This document shows positions 30,186 to 39,952 of a DNA stretch of 64,000 nucleotides, in pieces. Below the pieces are notes generated by a model, which ran no database searches, was not told where the DNA came from, and was given only the letters and a program-made list of their open reading frames with translations. A program made the position numbers and the translations under genes. Source of the DNA: UBA5066 sp048500275 (lineage in GTDB: Bacteria > Acidobacteriota > Thermoanaerobaculia > UBA5066); assembly GCA_048500275.1 (NCBI GenBank), contig JASNYI010000001.1:868001-932000 (forward strand), written 5' to 3'. The number at the start of each line of letters is the position of its first letter. The stretch's first letter is position 1.

Positions 30186-33100
30186 ATGGGCGGCTTGATA
30201 CTGCTCCACGGAAACCCGATGCCCCCCGCAGGGCCGCACCCCGGAAACGGGTTCTTCGTCTGGGGGGAGGGAGCCTTCGTCGGCACGAGGCAGCGCCCCG
30301 AGCACCCGCGCCAGCTCGACCCCCCGGCGCTGGAAACCGCCCTCCGGTCGGCCGGCCTCGGCGTGGCCGCCGCCGGGCACGTGAAACCCGGGCGGCTCGT
30401 CCTGACTCTCCCCACGCTCCGCTCCCGCCCGGTCCCCTCCCACCCCGCCCTCCGCGAGGACGAGGACTACGGGGGGGGAGAGGTCGTCCTGAAGCCGTTC
30501 GAGGTCGAGGGGCTCGTCCTCCCGCCCGCCCGCGCCTTCGAAGCGTTCCTCGCCATGGGCGAGGCCCCCGACCGGCCCGGGCTTCTCCTCGGCGACGACC
30601 TCGACTACTGGGTCGCCGTCGGGGCCTGGGTCCTCGACCTCCTCCACCGGCGGCGCATCGTGCCGGCCGTCGAGGAGGGCCACGCCCGCTGGCGCCCCGT
30701 CCTGACCGACCCGCACGAGAAAGACCGCGTCGAGCTGTTCGCGCAGGCCATGCCGCCGTCGAGCCGCGCGGTGGGCTGGCCCGGCGCCTCCGCCGAGGGG
30801 CTCTACCCGGCTCCCGCGTTCCTCCTCAGGGGGGTCCTCGACGACCTGACCGACGCCGCCGCGCGGGAGCTCCTCGACGAGGGGCTCCTCGACTCCCGCC
30901 GCCGGCCGGCACCCGGCCCCGAAGGCCTCGCCCTCTCGCTCCTGGCCGCGCGCCGCAACGGGCGTGACGACACCGGCGTCGCCGAGGCCGTCCCGACCGA
31001 GGTGGCCGAGCGCTTCAGCGCCTGGAGCATCCCGCTCCTCGAGCCGCTCCCGGAAGGGGACCTGCGTCTCGGGGTGAGGCTCCTCCCGCCCGACCCGGCT
31101 TCCGAGGAAGCCCCGGCCTGGCGGCTCGGCTACCACCTCGAGGCCGCCGACGACCCGAGCCTGAAGCTCTACGCCGAGGAGATCTGGTCCGAGACCTCCT
31201 CCAGCCTCCGGCGCCTCGGCCGGCGCTTCGTCAACCCTCAGGAGACCCTCCTCGCGCGGCTCGGCGGCGTCGCCTCGCTCTGCGAGCCGGTCCGCCGGAG
31301 CCTCGAGGAGCGCCACCCGGTCGGCGTCGCGCTCTCGCTCGAGGAGGCGTGGAGGTTCCTGGCCTCCGAGGCGCCCCTCCTCAAGGAGGCGGGGGTCCAG
31401 CTCCTCCTCCCCGCCGAGGGCCGGACGACGAAGCCGTCCCTCCGCCTCAACGCCGCCGAGAGCCGCTGGAAGAGCGGCGTCGCCGTCACCCGGTTCGGCC
31501 TCGGGACCCTCGTCGACTTCGACTGGAAGGTCGCCGTCGGCGACCAGCTCCTCTCCCCCGACGAGTTCGAGCAGCTCGCGAACCGCAAGGTGCCGCTCGT
31601 CGAGGTGCGCGGCGAGTGGGTCCTGCTCGACCCCCAGAGCGTCACGCGGACGCTCGCCCTTTTCGAGAAGAAGCCGTCGGGCCGCGCGACCCTCGCCGAC
31701 TTCCTCCGCATGGCCAGCGGCCTCGACGAGGACGACGAGGGCGCCCTCGGCGTCGACGGCATCACCGCCGACGGCTGGCTCGCCGATCTCCTCCAGTCGG
31801 AGGCCGCCCAGGAGGGCGAGTTCGTCACGCCCGAGGGGCTCAAGGGCCGCCTGCGCCCCTACCAGGAGAAGGGCGTCACCTGGCTCCGGTTTCTCCTCTC
31901 CCGGGGGCTCGGCAGCTGCCTCGCCGACGACATGGGGCTCGGCAAGACGATCCAGTTCCTCGCCACGCTCCTCACAGCGCGCGAGCGGGGGGAGGCCGTC
32001 CGCCCCTCGCTCCTCGTCTGCCCCACCTCCGTCGTCGAGAACTGGGTCCAGGAGGCCGCGCGCTTCGCGCCGAGCCTCACGGTCGCCGTCCACCACGGTC
32101 CCGACCGGGCCGCCGGGGACGCCTTCTTCGAGCTCGTGAAGAAGACCGACCTCCTCCTCACCACCTACTCCCTCGCCCACCGCGACCGGGCGCTCCTCAC
32201 CGACATCACCTGGGAGTACCTCGCCCTCGACGAGGCGCAGAACATCAAGAACCCCGGCACCGCGCAGTCGAAGGCCGTGAGGGCCCTGCGCTCCTCTCGG
32301 CGCGCCGCCCTCACCGGAACGCCGCTCGAGAACCGCCTCTCCGAGCTGAAGGCCATCCTCGACTTCCTGAACCCCGGCCTCCTCGGCTCCGACGAGGCCT
32401 TCCGGCGCACCTTCTCCATTCCCGTCGAGCGCCACCACGACCCCGTCGCGCGCGAGCGCCTGCGGCGCCTCACCGCCCCGTTCCTCCTGCGCCGTACCAA
32501 GACCGACCCGGCCATCGCCCCCGACCTCCCCGACAAGATCGAGACCAAGGAATGGGTCGGCCTCTCGCGCGAGCAGGCGACGCTCTACCGCGCCACGACG
32601 AAGGCCCTCCTCGAGGGGATCGGCAAGGCGCAGGGCCAGAGCCGCCGCGCCAAGGTCCTGCTGCTCCTTCTGCGCCTCAAGCAGATCTGCAACCACCCGG
32701 CGCTCTTCCTCGGCGACGGCAGCCGCCTCGACGGCCGATCCTCCAAGCTCACGCGGCTCCTGGCCATGCTCGAGGAGACCGAGGCCGAGAGCCGCCCGTC
32801 GCTCCTCTTCACCCAGTTCAGCGAGATGGGCCACCTCCTCGTCCGCGCCCTGCGCGACAAGTTCGACAAGGAGGTCCTCTTCCTCCACGGCGGCGTCCCG
32901 CGCATGGCGCGCGCCGAGATGGTCCGCCGCTTCCAGGAGGACGACGACCCGCCGCTCTTCTTCGTCCTTTCCCTCAAGGCCGGCGGCGCCGGCCTGAACC
33001 TCACCCGCGCCTCGCACGTCTTCCACGTCGACCGCTGGTGGAACCCCGCGGTCGAGGACCAGGCCACCGACCGCGCCTTCCGCATCGGCCAGACGCGGCA

Positions 33101-33293
33101 CGTGCAGGTCCACAAGTTCGTCTGCCGCGGCACCCTGGAGGAGCGGATCGACGGGATGATCGACGAGAAGAAGGAGCTCGCCCGCTCCATCATCGGCGCC
33201 GGCGAGAGCTGGATCACCGAGCTCTCCAACGAGGAGCTCGCCGAGCTCGTCGCGCTCAGCCGCGACGCGGTCGAGTCGGCGGAAGGGAGCTGA
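30186..33293 (+). CDS. SNF2-family DEAD/H-box helicase (bacterial SWI/SNF ATPase)
   Basis: 1035 residues from the ATG at 30186 (an upstream GTG at 30180 is possible). The N-terminal 550 residues match the bacterial SNF2-associated region, including a segment around 360-500 with VAVGDQLLSPDEFEQLANRKVPLVEVRGEWV. The ATPase core has motif I DDMGLGKT (about 583-590), motif II DEAQNIKNP (about 683), motif III LTGTPLENRLSEL and helicase C motifs LFTQFSEMG, SLKAGGAGLNLT and DQATDRAFRIGQ. It should translocate on duplex DNA to remodel protein-DNA complexes. The SWIM-domain gene begins 1 nt after its stop; this pair is a recurring bacterial arrangement. Confidence 0.93.
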   Translation: MGGLILLHGNPMPPAGPHPGNGFFVWGEGAFVGTRQRPEHPRQLDPPALETALRSAGLGVAAAGHVKPGRLVLTLPTLRSRPVPSHPALREDEDYGGGEVVLKPFEVEGLVLPPARAFEAFLAMGEAPDRPGLLLGDDLDYWVAVGAWVLDLLHRRRIVPAVEEGHARWRPVLTDPHEKDRVELFAQAMPPSSRAVGWPGASAEGLYPAPAFLLRGVLDDLTDAAARELLDEGLLDSRRRPAPGPEGLALSLLAARRNGRDDTGVAEAVPTEVAERFSAWSIPLLEPLPEGDLRLGVRLLPPDPASEEAPAWRLGYHLEAADDPSLKLYAEEIWSETSSSLRRLGRRFVNPQETLLARLGGVASLCEPVRRSLEERHPVGVALSLEEAWRFLASEAPLLKEAGVQLLLPAEGRTTKPSLRLNAAESRWKSGVAVTRFGLGTLVDFDWKVAVGDQLLSPDEFEQLANRKVPLVEVRGEWVLLDPQSVTRTLALFEKKPSGRATLADFLRMASGLDEDDEGALGVDGITADGWLADLLQSEAAQEGEFVTPEGLKGRLRPYQEKGVTWLRFLLSRGLGSCLADDMGLGKTIQFLATLLTARERGEAVRPSLLVCPTSVVENWVQEAARFAPSLTVAVHHGPDRAAGDAFFELVKKTDLLLTTYSLAHRDRALLTDITWEYLALDEAQNIKNPGTAQSKAVRALRSSRRAALTGTPLENRLSELKAILDFLNPGLLGSDEAFRRTFSIPVERHHDPVARERLRRLTAPFLLRRTKTDPAIAPDLPDKIETKEWVGLSREQATLYRATTKALLEGIGKAQGQSRRAKVLLLLLRLKQICNHPALFLGDGSRLDGRSSKLTRLLAMLEETEAESRPSLLFTQFSEMGHLLVRALRDKFDKEVLFLHGGVPRMARAEMVRRFQEDDDPPLFFVLSLKAGGAGLNLTRASHVFHVDRWWNPAVEDQATDRAFRIGQTRHVQVHKFVCRGTLEERIDGMIDEKKELARSIIGAGESWITELSNEELAELVALSRDAVESAEGS

Positions 33294-33294
33294 C

Positions 33295-34161
33295 GTGCCG
33301 ACGAAGAAGAAGCTCGTCGACGTCCCTTCCGGCCCCGCCGCCCCCGGCGGCTGGGGCGACCGCTGGCTCGCCGCCGCCTCCGGGGGCGGCCGCGCCCGCC
33401 TCGAGAAGGGGCGCCTCCTCGTCGCCGAGGGGGCGCTCACCGCGCTCGACGTCAAGCCCGGTCTCGTCGAGGCCGAGGTCCGCGACCGGGGCCGGTCCGT
33501 CCTCTCCCTGCGCCTCAAGGTGAGGACGCTCAACGAGAAGGTCTTCGACGGCGCGATCCGGGCGTTCGCCGAGCGGGCGCGCACCGCCGCCGACCTCCTC
33601 GCCGGCTCGCTCCCCGACGAGGCCGACGCCGTCTTCGCCGCGGCCGGCGGCGCGCTCCTCCCCTCCTCCACGAACGAGGTCGCCGTCTCCTGCGCCTGCG
33701 CCGACGGCCCCTTCTGCCGCCACGCGGCCGCCGTCCACGTCACCCTCGCCGACCGGTTCGACCGCGACCCCTTCCTCCTCCTCCTCCTCCGCGGCAAGGG
33801 ACGCGACGAGGTCCTCTCCCGCCTCCGCGAGGCGCGCGCGCGGCGGGCGCTTCCCGCCGCCGCCGCCCCCCGCCGGGCCGAGGCCTCCCTCACCGTCCCG
33901 CTCGAGCCGCTGCCCGACGTCAGGGCCGAGTCCTACTTCCGGCCGCTCGTCCCCCTCGCCACGCTCAAGACCCGCTTCGTCCCCCCCGAGAACCCCGAGG
34001 CCCTCCTGACGCGGCTCGGCCCGCCGCCGCTCCAGGACGAAGAGGCCGCGCGCCTCCTCGTCGAGATGCACCGGGCCATCGGCCGCGGCGCCGCCGACCG
34101 CCTCACCGAGGCCGAGTGGCGCCGCGTCACCCCGCGGGGCGCGCGGGCGTCCGGGGAGTAG
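33295..34161 (+). CDS. SWIM zinc-finger protein, partner of the SNF2 helicase
   Basis: 288 residues from a GTG following GGAAGGGAGC. The SWIM motif CxC-xn-CxH is visible as CACADGPFCRH (about 138-148). SWIM proteins bind DNA or protein and are regularly encoded with SNF2 ATPases, as here with a 1-nt gap. The C-terminal half is helical with no known domain. Its stop TAG is directly followed by the palindrome at 34162. Confidence 0.88.
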   Translation: MPTKKKLVDVPSGPAAPGGWGDRWLAAASGGGRARLEKGRLLVAEGALTALDVKPGLVEAEVRDRGRSVLSLRLKVRTLNEKVFDGAIRAFAERARTAADLLAGSLPDEADAVFAAAGGALLPSSTNEVAVSCACADGPFCRHAAAVHVTLADRFDRDPFLLLLLRGKGRDEVLSRLREARARRALPAAAAPRRAEASLTVPLEPLPDVRAESYFRPLVPLATLKTRFVPPENPEALLTRLGPPPLQDEEAARLLVEMHRAIGRGAADRLTEAEWRRVTPRGARASGE

Positions 34162-34229
34162 GAAAGGGGTCAGGTCTTGATTTTCTATTCTGCTGAAGCA
34201 GAATAGAAAATCAAGACCTGACCCCTTTC
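34162..34229. repeat. REP-like 68-bp palindrome
   Basis: Arms of 33 nt with a 2-nt centre (34195-34196). Each arm carries ggggtcaggtcttgattttc followed by tattctgct. It lies between two convergent genes and overlaps the end of the CPBP gene, whose last codons (Gly-Val-Arg-Ser) and TGA stop at 34211-34213 lie in the right arm. A half copy of the same arm lies at 52694-52721. Confidence 0.93.
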
Positions 34230-37200
34230 TCGCGCCAGCCCGGCGCGAGGAGGACGACGAGGCCCGCGGCGAGGCAGAGGGCGCCGCTCGCGACCCAGGG
34301 CGTCACGCCGGAGGCCGCGAGGAGGGCCCCGTCGCGCAGGACGACGATCCCGGCCGCCGTCAGCGCGTAGGCCCACGCGTCGTCCTTCAGGAAGAACGCG
34401 ACGCCGAGGGCGAGCGCCGCCGCCGGCAGCGCCCCCGAGACGAGCGGCACCACGATCTCCCCGACCGTCCTCGCGTCGAGCGGCGCCCAGCAGCCGAGGA
34501 GCGCCAGCGCGAGGACGACCTTCCCCGCCCGCGTCGGCTCGAGCGCCCGGAGGACCAGCACCGCGAGCGCCGCGCCGCCTGCGACGAGGAGCGCCGTTTC
34601 GGTCGCCGCGGCCAGAACCGCGGCCGCCGGCAGCCAGCCGTCGACGCCCGGCGGGAAGGCGAAGCCCCCCGCTCCCGCCTCGGCGGGAAACGCGGCGCGC
34701 AGGCTCGCCGCCAGGCTCCGCGCCGCGTAGACGAGGAGCGCCGTCGCCGCCGCCGCGCGCAGGGCCCGGGCCCCGGCCCCCGGCAGCGGCCTCGAGAGGA
34801 GGCCGAGCGCGTGGGGTGCGGCCGCCGTCACGCAACCCACCGCAACGAGGGCGAGCGCGTACGAGACGAGGAGACCCACCGCGACCCCGATCGCCGCCGT
34901 CACCCCCCACGTCGCGAGCGGCATGTCGGGCGGCCAGCCGGTGAGGAGCACCGGGAGCGTCGAGAGGCGGTCGAGGAGCGCCGGCACCGTCAGGAGCGCG
35001 GCCCAGACGGCGGCCCGCCGCCACTGGAAGCGCCCCTTTCGCTGCGAGCGCAGGAGGGTCACGAGGCCGAGGCCGAAGACCGTCCCGAACCCGGCCACCT
35101 TCACGCCCAGCGCCGCGTAGGTCGCCGCCGTGCTGCGGGCCCGCTCGCGCGCCCACTCCTCCGGCAGCTTCACCGCCGTGGCCACCTGCGAGACCGTCCC
35201 GCCGGCCACCTCCACCGTCACGCGGCGGCGAGCTTCGCCGGCGGCCTGCGACGGCACCTCGAAGGCGACCCGGTGGTCGCGCCGCGCCTTGCGCTCCTCG
35301 GCCCGCGAGGAGACGACGACGAGCCGCGCCGGGTCGATCCCGATCTCCCGCGCCGCCTCCCGCGCCCTCCCGAGCGCCTCCTCCGGCGTCAGCGAGGGCC
35401 CGGCCTCCTCCTCCGGCAGCCCGCGCGAGAAGCCCGTGACGCGCCCGTCGCGCGCGTCGACGACGACCCACCAGAGGCGCCGCTCCCGCTCCTTCGCGAA
35501 GCGCACCTGCCAGACCGGCCCGGGCAGGATGCGGGTCGCCCAATCGCGCAGCGTGGCCATCCCGCCGTCGTCGAGGAGCCAGCGCTCCGCGTTCCTCTCC
35601 CAGCGGTAGGGAATCAGCCCCGACCCCGTCTCCCCCGCGTCCTCGAGCGACGGCAGCGCCGACCCGCTCGCCGCCGCGGCCACGTAGCGGTCCGGGTCGT
35701 CTCCCGCCCGCTTCACGAACGCGCGGGCCGCGGCGATCGCGTCGGTCCGCGACACGCGCAGGTCGGCCTCGAGCCCCCCTCGCGGCAGGACCGTCCGCGC
35801 CAGGAGGATCACCGCCACCGAGAGCCCCGCCGCCAGGGCCACGTGCGCGAGGGAGAGCGGCTTCGGCGGGGCGGCTGCCTCCGGCTCCCGCGCCTCGTGC
35901 GGGGGCGGGTGCGGGGCCGACCCGACCTCGCCGTTCGTCAGCCCCTCCTCGCTCGCGAACCCGCCCCTCTTCCACGCGAGGACCCCCGCCACCACGAGCG
36001 GCAGCAGCAGCGCTCCCGCCGCGAGAGCCCCGGACACGGCGAAGTACGTGTTCGACGACCGCACGAGGATGAGCGACGTGTAGACCGCGTCGACCGTGAA
36101 GTGCCAGACGAGGAGCGGGAAGAGGTCGAGCCTCAGCATCACGACCCCCACGACGACCCCCGCCAGCCCCACCTCCAGCCCGCGAATCCAGAACGGCTGG
36201 TTCGGGTACGCCGAGTGCGCGAAGCCCCAGATCAGCGCCGGCAGGCCCACCGCCACCCACCGCGGCGCGAACCGCCCGAGGAAAGGGATGGAGAACATCC
36301 GCGACGAGAACTCCTCCGTCGTCGCCGGCACGAACCCCATCAGCAGCACGCCGAGCCACGGCAGGCTCGTCCCGAGGAGGTTCGAGTAGGGAATGTCGGC
36401 CGGAGACCACGCCCCGAGGCGGTCGGCCCCGAGGTAGAAGAGCACCTGGTAGGCGAAGAACCCCGCCGTCAGCGCGTACCCCGCGAGGATCCCGAGGAAG
36501 ACCCGTTTCGTCCCGAACGCCGCGCGGGAGAAGACGCGTCCGAGCGCCGGCTTGTCGGGGTAGGCCTCCCGGTACTCCGGCTCCCCGCCTGCCACGAGGA
36601 GGAGCAGCACCAGCCCCAGCATGCAGGCCCCGCCGAAATCGGCGAGGAGCGTCTGCGAGAGGAAGCTCGTCCAGCCCTGCGTCGTGTCGTAAGCGTGGAG
36701 CGCCATGGGCAGCTCGTTCAGCGACGCCGCCGCCTGCAGCGCCGTCCCCGTGAGCGCGAACGCGAAGGCCCAGCGCCACTTCACGTCGCGCCGCCTGAGC
36801 CGCTCGAAGAAGACGACGACGAGCGCGAGCGCCGTCAGCACCAGCCCGAACGTCGCCACCGTGCCCGCGGCCTGGTTCTTCGAGCGCAGCGTCGAGTACT
36901 TCTGCCGCCACGCTTCCGGCACGTTCAGCCAGAGCGTCGAGCGCCCCACCGTGTCGCCCTGCACCTCCACGAGGTACCGCATCGCCGCGCCCTTCCAGCG
37001 CAGCACGTCCGACTCCCACACGAACGTCCGGTCCACGCGCGCCGGCCGCCGCTCCTCCGTCGCCTCCACGAGCCTCAGCGAAGCGGCGTCGAGGCCGCGA
37101 TGCTGGGCCAGCTCCTTCTCCGCGAGCGCGCGGGCCCGCCCGGGCCCCGCGTCGGGCGCGGCCTCCCCCTCCGGAAGGATCCGCCGGAACGTCAGCAGCT

Positions 37201-37600
37201 CGCCCGTCGGCGCGACGAAGGCCCGCAGCTCCCCCTTCTCGAGCGGCCGCACGAAGCGGAACGACCACCGCCAGACCGGCACCTCGCGTCCCAGGAGCGG
37301 CACCGCGTTCGCGAGCCCCAGCTCCCGTTCGAGAAACACCTTCGCCAGGTCGTCGTGGTCGAAGACCCCGAGCGCCCGCCGCCCCGCCACGTCGAACCCC
37401 CGCGCCGAAAGCTCCCGCGCCGCGATTTCGCGGGCCTCCTCCCGCGTCACGCGGAAGTCGATCGACGCCTCCGGGAACGCCCGCGAGAAGAACGACACCC
37501 CGATCGCCGTCCCCGCCGCGATCACGAACGCACACAGCGCGACCAGGCGCCGATCCGCCCACGAGAACCGCTCGGGAGACACTGGCGGTTTGGTCTGCAC
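34211..37600 (-). CDS. Large CPBP (CAAX/Abi-type) intramembrane protease
   Basis: 1129 residues, far longer than the 200-300 usual for the family. The CPBP core is in the middle: TEEFSSRMF (E-E-x3-R, about 428-434), WGFAHSAYPNQ (about 457) and WHFTVDAVYTS (about 500) carry the catalytic Glu/His set of the glutamic intramembrane protease family. Several membrane helices surround it. The N-terminal and middle soluble parts contain PepSY-like segments (VTREEAREIAARELSARGFD, SLTPEEALGRAREAAREIGI). The C-terminal 300 residues add more helices, so two multi-helix modules flank a large extracytoplasmic region. GTG start lies in a degenerate repeat (37598-37622) and the stop in the palindrome at 34162. 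No partner gene; function unknown. Confidence 0.85.
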   Translation of the reverse strand: MQTKPPVSPERFSWADRRLVALCAFVIAAGTAIGVSFFSRAFPEASIDFRVTREEAREIAARELSARGFDVAGRRALGVFDHDDLAKVFLERELGLANAVPLLGREVPVWRWSFRFVRPLEKGELRAFVAPTGELLTFRRILPEGEAAPDAGPGRARALAEKELAQHRGLDAASLRLVEATEERRPARVDRTFVWESDVLRWKGAAMRYLVEVQGDTVGRSTLWLNVPEAWRQKYSTLRSKNQAAGTVATFGLVLTALALVVVFFERLRRRDVKWRWAFAFALTGTALQAAASLNELPMALHAYDTTQGWTSFLSQTLLADFGGACMLGLVLLLLVAGGEPEYREAYPDKPALGRVFSRAAFGTKRVFLGILAGYALTAGFFAYQVLFYLGADRLGAWSPADIPYSNLLGTSLPWLGVLLMGFVPATTEEFSSRMFSIPFLGRFAPRWVAVGLPALIWGFAHSAYPNQPFWIRGLEVGLAGVVVGVVMLRLDLFPLLVWHFTVDAVYTSLILVRSSNTYFAVSGALAAGALLLPLVVAGVLAWKRGGFASEEGLTNGEVGSAPHPPPHEAREPEAAAPPKPLSLAHVALAAGLSVAVILLARTVLPRGGLEADLRVSRTDAIAAARAFVKRAGDDPDRYVAAAASGSALPSLEDAGETGSGLIPYRWERNAERWLLDDGGMATLRDWATRILPGPVWQVRFAKERERRLWWVVVDARDGRVTGFSRGLPEEEAGPSLTPEEALGRAREAAREIGIDPARLVVVSSRAEERKARRDHRVAFEVPSQAAGEARRRVTVEVAGGTVSQVATAVKLPEEWARERARSTAATYAALGVKVAGFGTVFGLGLVTLLRSQRKGRFQWRRAAVWAALLTVPALLDRLSTLPVLLTGWPPDMPLATWGVTAAIGVAVGLLVSYALALVAVGCVTAAAPHALGLLSRPLPGAGARALRAAAATALLVYAARSLAASLRAAFPAEAGAGGFAFPPGVDGWLPAAAVLAAATETALLVAGGAALAVLVLRALEPTRAGKVVLALALLGCWAPLDARTVGEIVVPLVSGALPAAALALGVAFFLKDDAWAYALTAAGIVVLRDGALLAASGVTPWVASGALCLAAGLVVLLAPGWREKGVRS

Positions 37601-37622
37601 TCTACGTTCTACGCTTCACGAC
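37598..37622. repeat. Degenerate fragment of the TTCTACGTTCTAC-type palindrome
   Basis: The sequence cactctacgttctacgcttc carries the core tctacgttctac found in the arms at 12897 and 51847, but has lost the GGGGTC tip and the second arm. It contains the GTG start codon of the CPBP gene (37598-37600). Confidence 0.5.
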
Positions 37623-38104
37623 CCTGGGGGAGAAGAAGGATCGCAGAGGGCCGGTCGAGACCGTGCCGAATCCGGATCGCGGGGCACGGTCTGCTTCCGC
37701 TCGACCCGACGGTCGCGACCCTGCCGGATTCCGGAGGAGGCACCAGACAACCGACTCGCGCTCCCCGGCAGACGACGGGACGAGGACCGAAGGGAGCTGG
37801 ACCGAGCCGAAGGAAAAGAGATCTCGTTGCACGAGGGCTTCCCCCAAGACCAGGATCTGCGCCTCCATAGTGACCTCAGCGCGCTTCCTCGTCCAGCCCG
37901 GAGACGGGGGCGCAGACCCGTACGGCCCTCCGGCTTTCATCGTGTGTCAGGAGTGTGTCCTGCGACAGGTCTGGAATGTGTCCAACCGACGTCTAGTTGC
38001 ACGAAGTCACATTCTTTCAACGAGATACGTTCTGGCACCGGCGATGCACAAGGGGAGGTGAGCAGAAAGGGCAACCAGCAACCGACCCACAGGAGAGCAG
38101 GAAA
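37601..38104. other. Intergenic region between the CPBP and subtilisin genes
   Basis: 504 nt between divergent genes. It begins with the degenerate repeat and contains an inverted repeat gaccgtgcc/ggcacggtc (37659-37667 and 37683-37691, 15-nt loop). Short open frames on both strands (for example 37663-38061 plus, 37602-37940 minus) have no recognisable product. Composition is less GC-rich from about 37940 on. AGGAGA at 38091-38096 is the ribosome-binding site of the subtilisin gene. No convincing promoter was picked out. Confidence 0.5.
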
Positions 38105-39583
38105 GTGAAAAGCACCAAGATCCTCATCGGCACCCTCGGACTCCTCCTCACGGCTTCCGCCACGGCAGCACCCGTCCGCCACTCGAGCGGTCGCGTCGTT
38201 CCGGGCCAGTACATCGTAGTCCTGAAGGACGGAGAGACCCTCCGGAATGACGAGCCCTCGTCGCGAATCCCGAAACTCCCCGATCTCGCGAACGACCTGG
38301 CGTCCCGCGCCGGGGCCGCCGTTGGTGAGAAGTTCGAGGATGCCCTCCGAGGATTCGTCCTGAAGGGCGACCTCGCGGCAGCCCAGACGATCGCTAACGA
38401 CCCGCGCGTCGCCTTCGTCGAAGAGGACGCCGAGGTCTCGCTCGCGAGCTCCGGAACCTCATGGCCGGTCGCATCCTGGGGTCTCGACCGAATCGACGAC
38501 CGCGCCCTCCCTCTCGACGGCTCATACACGTGGAACGCGGACGGGGCCGGCGTCGACGTCTACATCCTGGACACGGGAATCCGCAGCTCGCACGTCGAGT
38601 TCGGAGGCCGGGTCGACACCTCGAATGCGTTCAGCGCGTTCCCCTGGGACGGATACGGGACCGAGGACTGCAACGGCCACGGCACGCTCGTGGCGGGAAC
38701 CGTCGCCGGGGCAACCTACGGCGTTGCGAAGTGGGCCACGCTGCATCCGGTGCGCGTCGTCGACTGTGGCGGATACGCGACGGTGTCCACCGTCGTCGCT
38801 GGCGTGAACTGGTTGACGGCCCAGCGCCCCAAGACGCACGGCAAGGCAGTGCTCCGACCCGCCGTGGCGAACCTCAGCCTCGCAACCCCCCCTAGCCAGG
38901 TGCTCGACGAAGCGGTGACGAGGGCTGTCGCGACGGGAGTAACGTTCGTCGTCGCGGCGGGGAACAGCGCTTCCGACGCGTGCGACTCCTCTCCGGCACG
39001 GCTCTCCACGGTCATCGCCGTCGGCGCGACGAACTCTGCCGACGCGAGGTGGTCCGCTTCCAGCTTCGGCCCGTGCGTCGCCCTCTACGCGCCCGGCGTG
39101 AGCATCACCTCCGCTTTCAATCGGAGCGACACCGACTCCCTGGCGATGACCGGGACCTCCATCGCGGCCCCGCATGTCGCCGGCACCGCGGCGCTCTGGC
39201 TCTCTCTGGACCCTGCCGCCTCGCCGGCACAGGTGAAGAACCTGATCCTCGCCTCGACCACTTCAGACGCTGTCACCGGCCTGGGGCCGGACTCTGCGAA
39301 CCGGCTCCTCTTCTCGGCGGCCGCCGGGGACGGAAGCGATCTCCCCCCCCTCCCGAGCTTCGACGCCCAGGTCGGCAAGAACCTGACAGTCTCTTTCAAC
39401 AGTACCTCCTGGGACGACATCGGGCTCGTGTCGCAGCTCTGGAGCTTCGGAGACGGCGAGACCGGGCGCGGCGAGAAGCCCCGCCATCGGTACGCTGCCG
39501 CCGGGACCTACTCCATCACCCTGACCGTGACCGATGCCTCCGGACAGTCGGCTTCCGTCACGCGCGAGGTCATAGTCTTCTAG
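38105..39583 (+). CDS. Secreted subtilisin-like serine protease (S8) with C-terminal PKD domain
   Basis: 492 residues from a GTG with AGGAGA 8 nt upstream. Signal peptide (1-22), I9 inhibitor prodomain (about 33-112, ending FVEEDAEVSL), then the S8 catalytic domain with triad D156 (YILDTGI), H192 (NGHGTLVAG) and S352 (GTSIAAPHVAG) and oxyanion N287 (AAGNSA). A PKD domain closes the protein (about 410-492; FGDGETG, YSITLTVTDASGQSASV). It would mature outside the cell by autocleavage of the prodomain. The base composition is milder than in the housekeeping genes. Ends in a strong hairpin terminator. Confidence 0.95.
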   Translation: MKSTKILIGTLGLLLTASATAAPVRHSSGRVVPGQYIVVLKDGETLRNDEPSSRIPKLPDLANDLASRAGAAVGEKFEDALRGFVLKGDLAAAQTIANDPRVAFVEEDAEVSLASSGTSWPVASWGLDRIDDRALPLDGSYTWNADGAGVDVYILDTGIRSSHVEFGGRVDTSNAFSAFPWDGYGTEDCNGHGTLVAGTVAGATYGVAKWATLHPVRVVDCGGYATVSTVVAGVNWLTAQRPKTHGKAVLRPAVANLSLATPPSQVLDEAVTRAVATGVTFVVAAGNSASDACDSSPARLSTVIAVGATNSADARWSASSFGPCVALYAPGVSITSAFNRSDTDSLAMTGTSIAAPHVAGTAALWLSLDPAASPAQVKNLILASTTSDAVTGLGPDSANRLLFSAAAGDGSDLPPLPSFDAQVGKNLTVSFNSTSWDDIGLVSQLWSFGDGETGRGEKPRHRYAAAGTYSITLTVTDASGQSASVTREVIVF

Positions 39584-39625
39584 GGTGCCGCCCGGGTCGG
39601 GCGCTGCTCCGTCGTCCTCCTGCTC

Positions 39626-39658
39626 GCGGCCGGTCACATGACCGGCCGCTCCTTTCTT
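39626..39658 (+). terminator. Rho-independent terminator of the subtilisin gene
   Basis: An 11-bp perfect stem gcggccggtca (39626-39636) pairs with tgaccggccgc (39639-39649) around a 2-nt loop (in practice a larger loop with fewer pairs), then the T-rich tail tcctttctt. It lies 43 nt after the subtilisin stop. Confidence 0.75.
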
Positions 39659-39900
39659 CGTGTCGCCCCGAGTGCAACGCGAGGGCGAAAGCGCGAGCGA
39701 TCGGCTGAGACAAACGTGGAGCGGGGCCCGTGAAACGACGAGGACGTCGATTCTCACCACAGTGGGACCCCGGTTTCTCACGAGGAGCCCCACGATCATG
39801 AAGAAGCTGACCGGGCCCACGACGGCCAAGGGTCGCGGTCGCGCGTGATCCGGGCGGTCTCGTCCCACCTCGCGACCCGGATTCCCGGGGGTGCGGGAGC

Positions 39901-39930
39901 GGGGGCGGAGGTGCCCCCACCTCCGCCCCC
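39901..39930. terminator. Strong GC hairpin downstream of the C25 giant gene
   Basis: A 13-bp perfect stem, gggggcggaggtg / cacctccgccccc, with loop cccc. It lies 23 nt beyond the stop of the minus-strand giant gene. There is no T-tract on either side, so it may be a 3' end stabiliser rather than a classical terminator. The rest of the 39659-39952 gap holds no recognisable gene. Confidence 0.5.
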
Positions 39931-39952
39931 TATCCGACTCCGCTCGGGCGTG

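Noticed and set aside
37602..38061. Small open frames on both strands in the gap before the subtilisin gene
   Set aside because: No ribosome-binding site, no family resemblance, and one of them ends inside a degenerate repeat.
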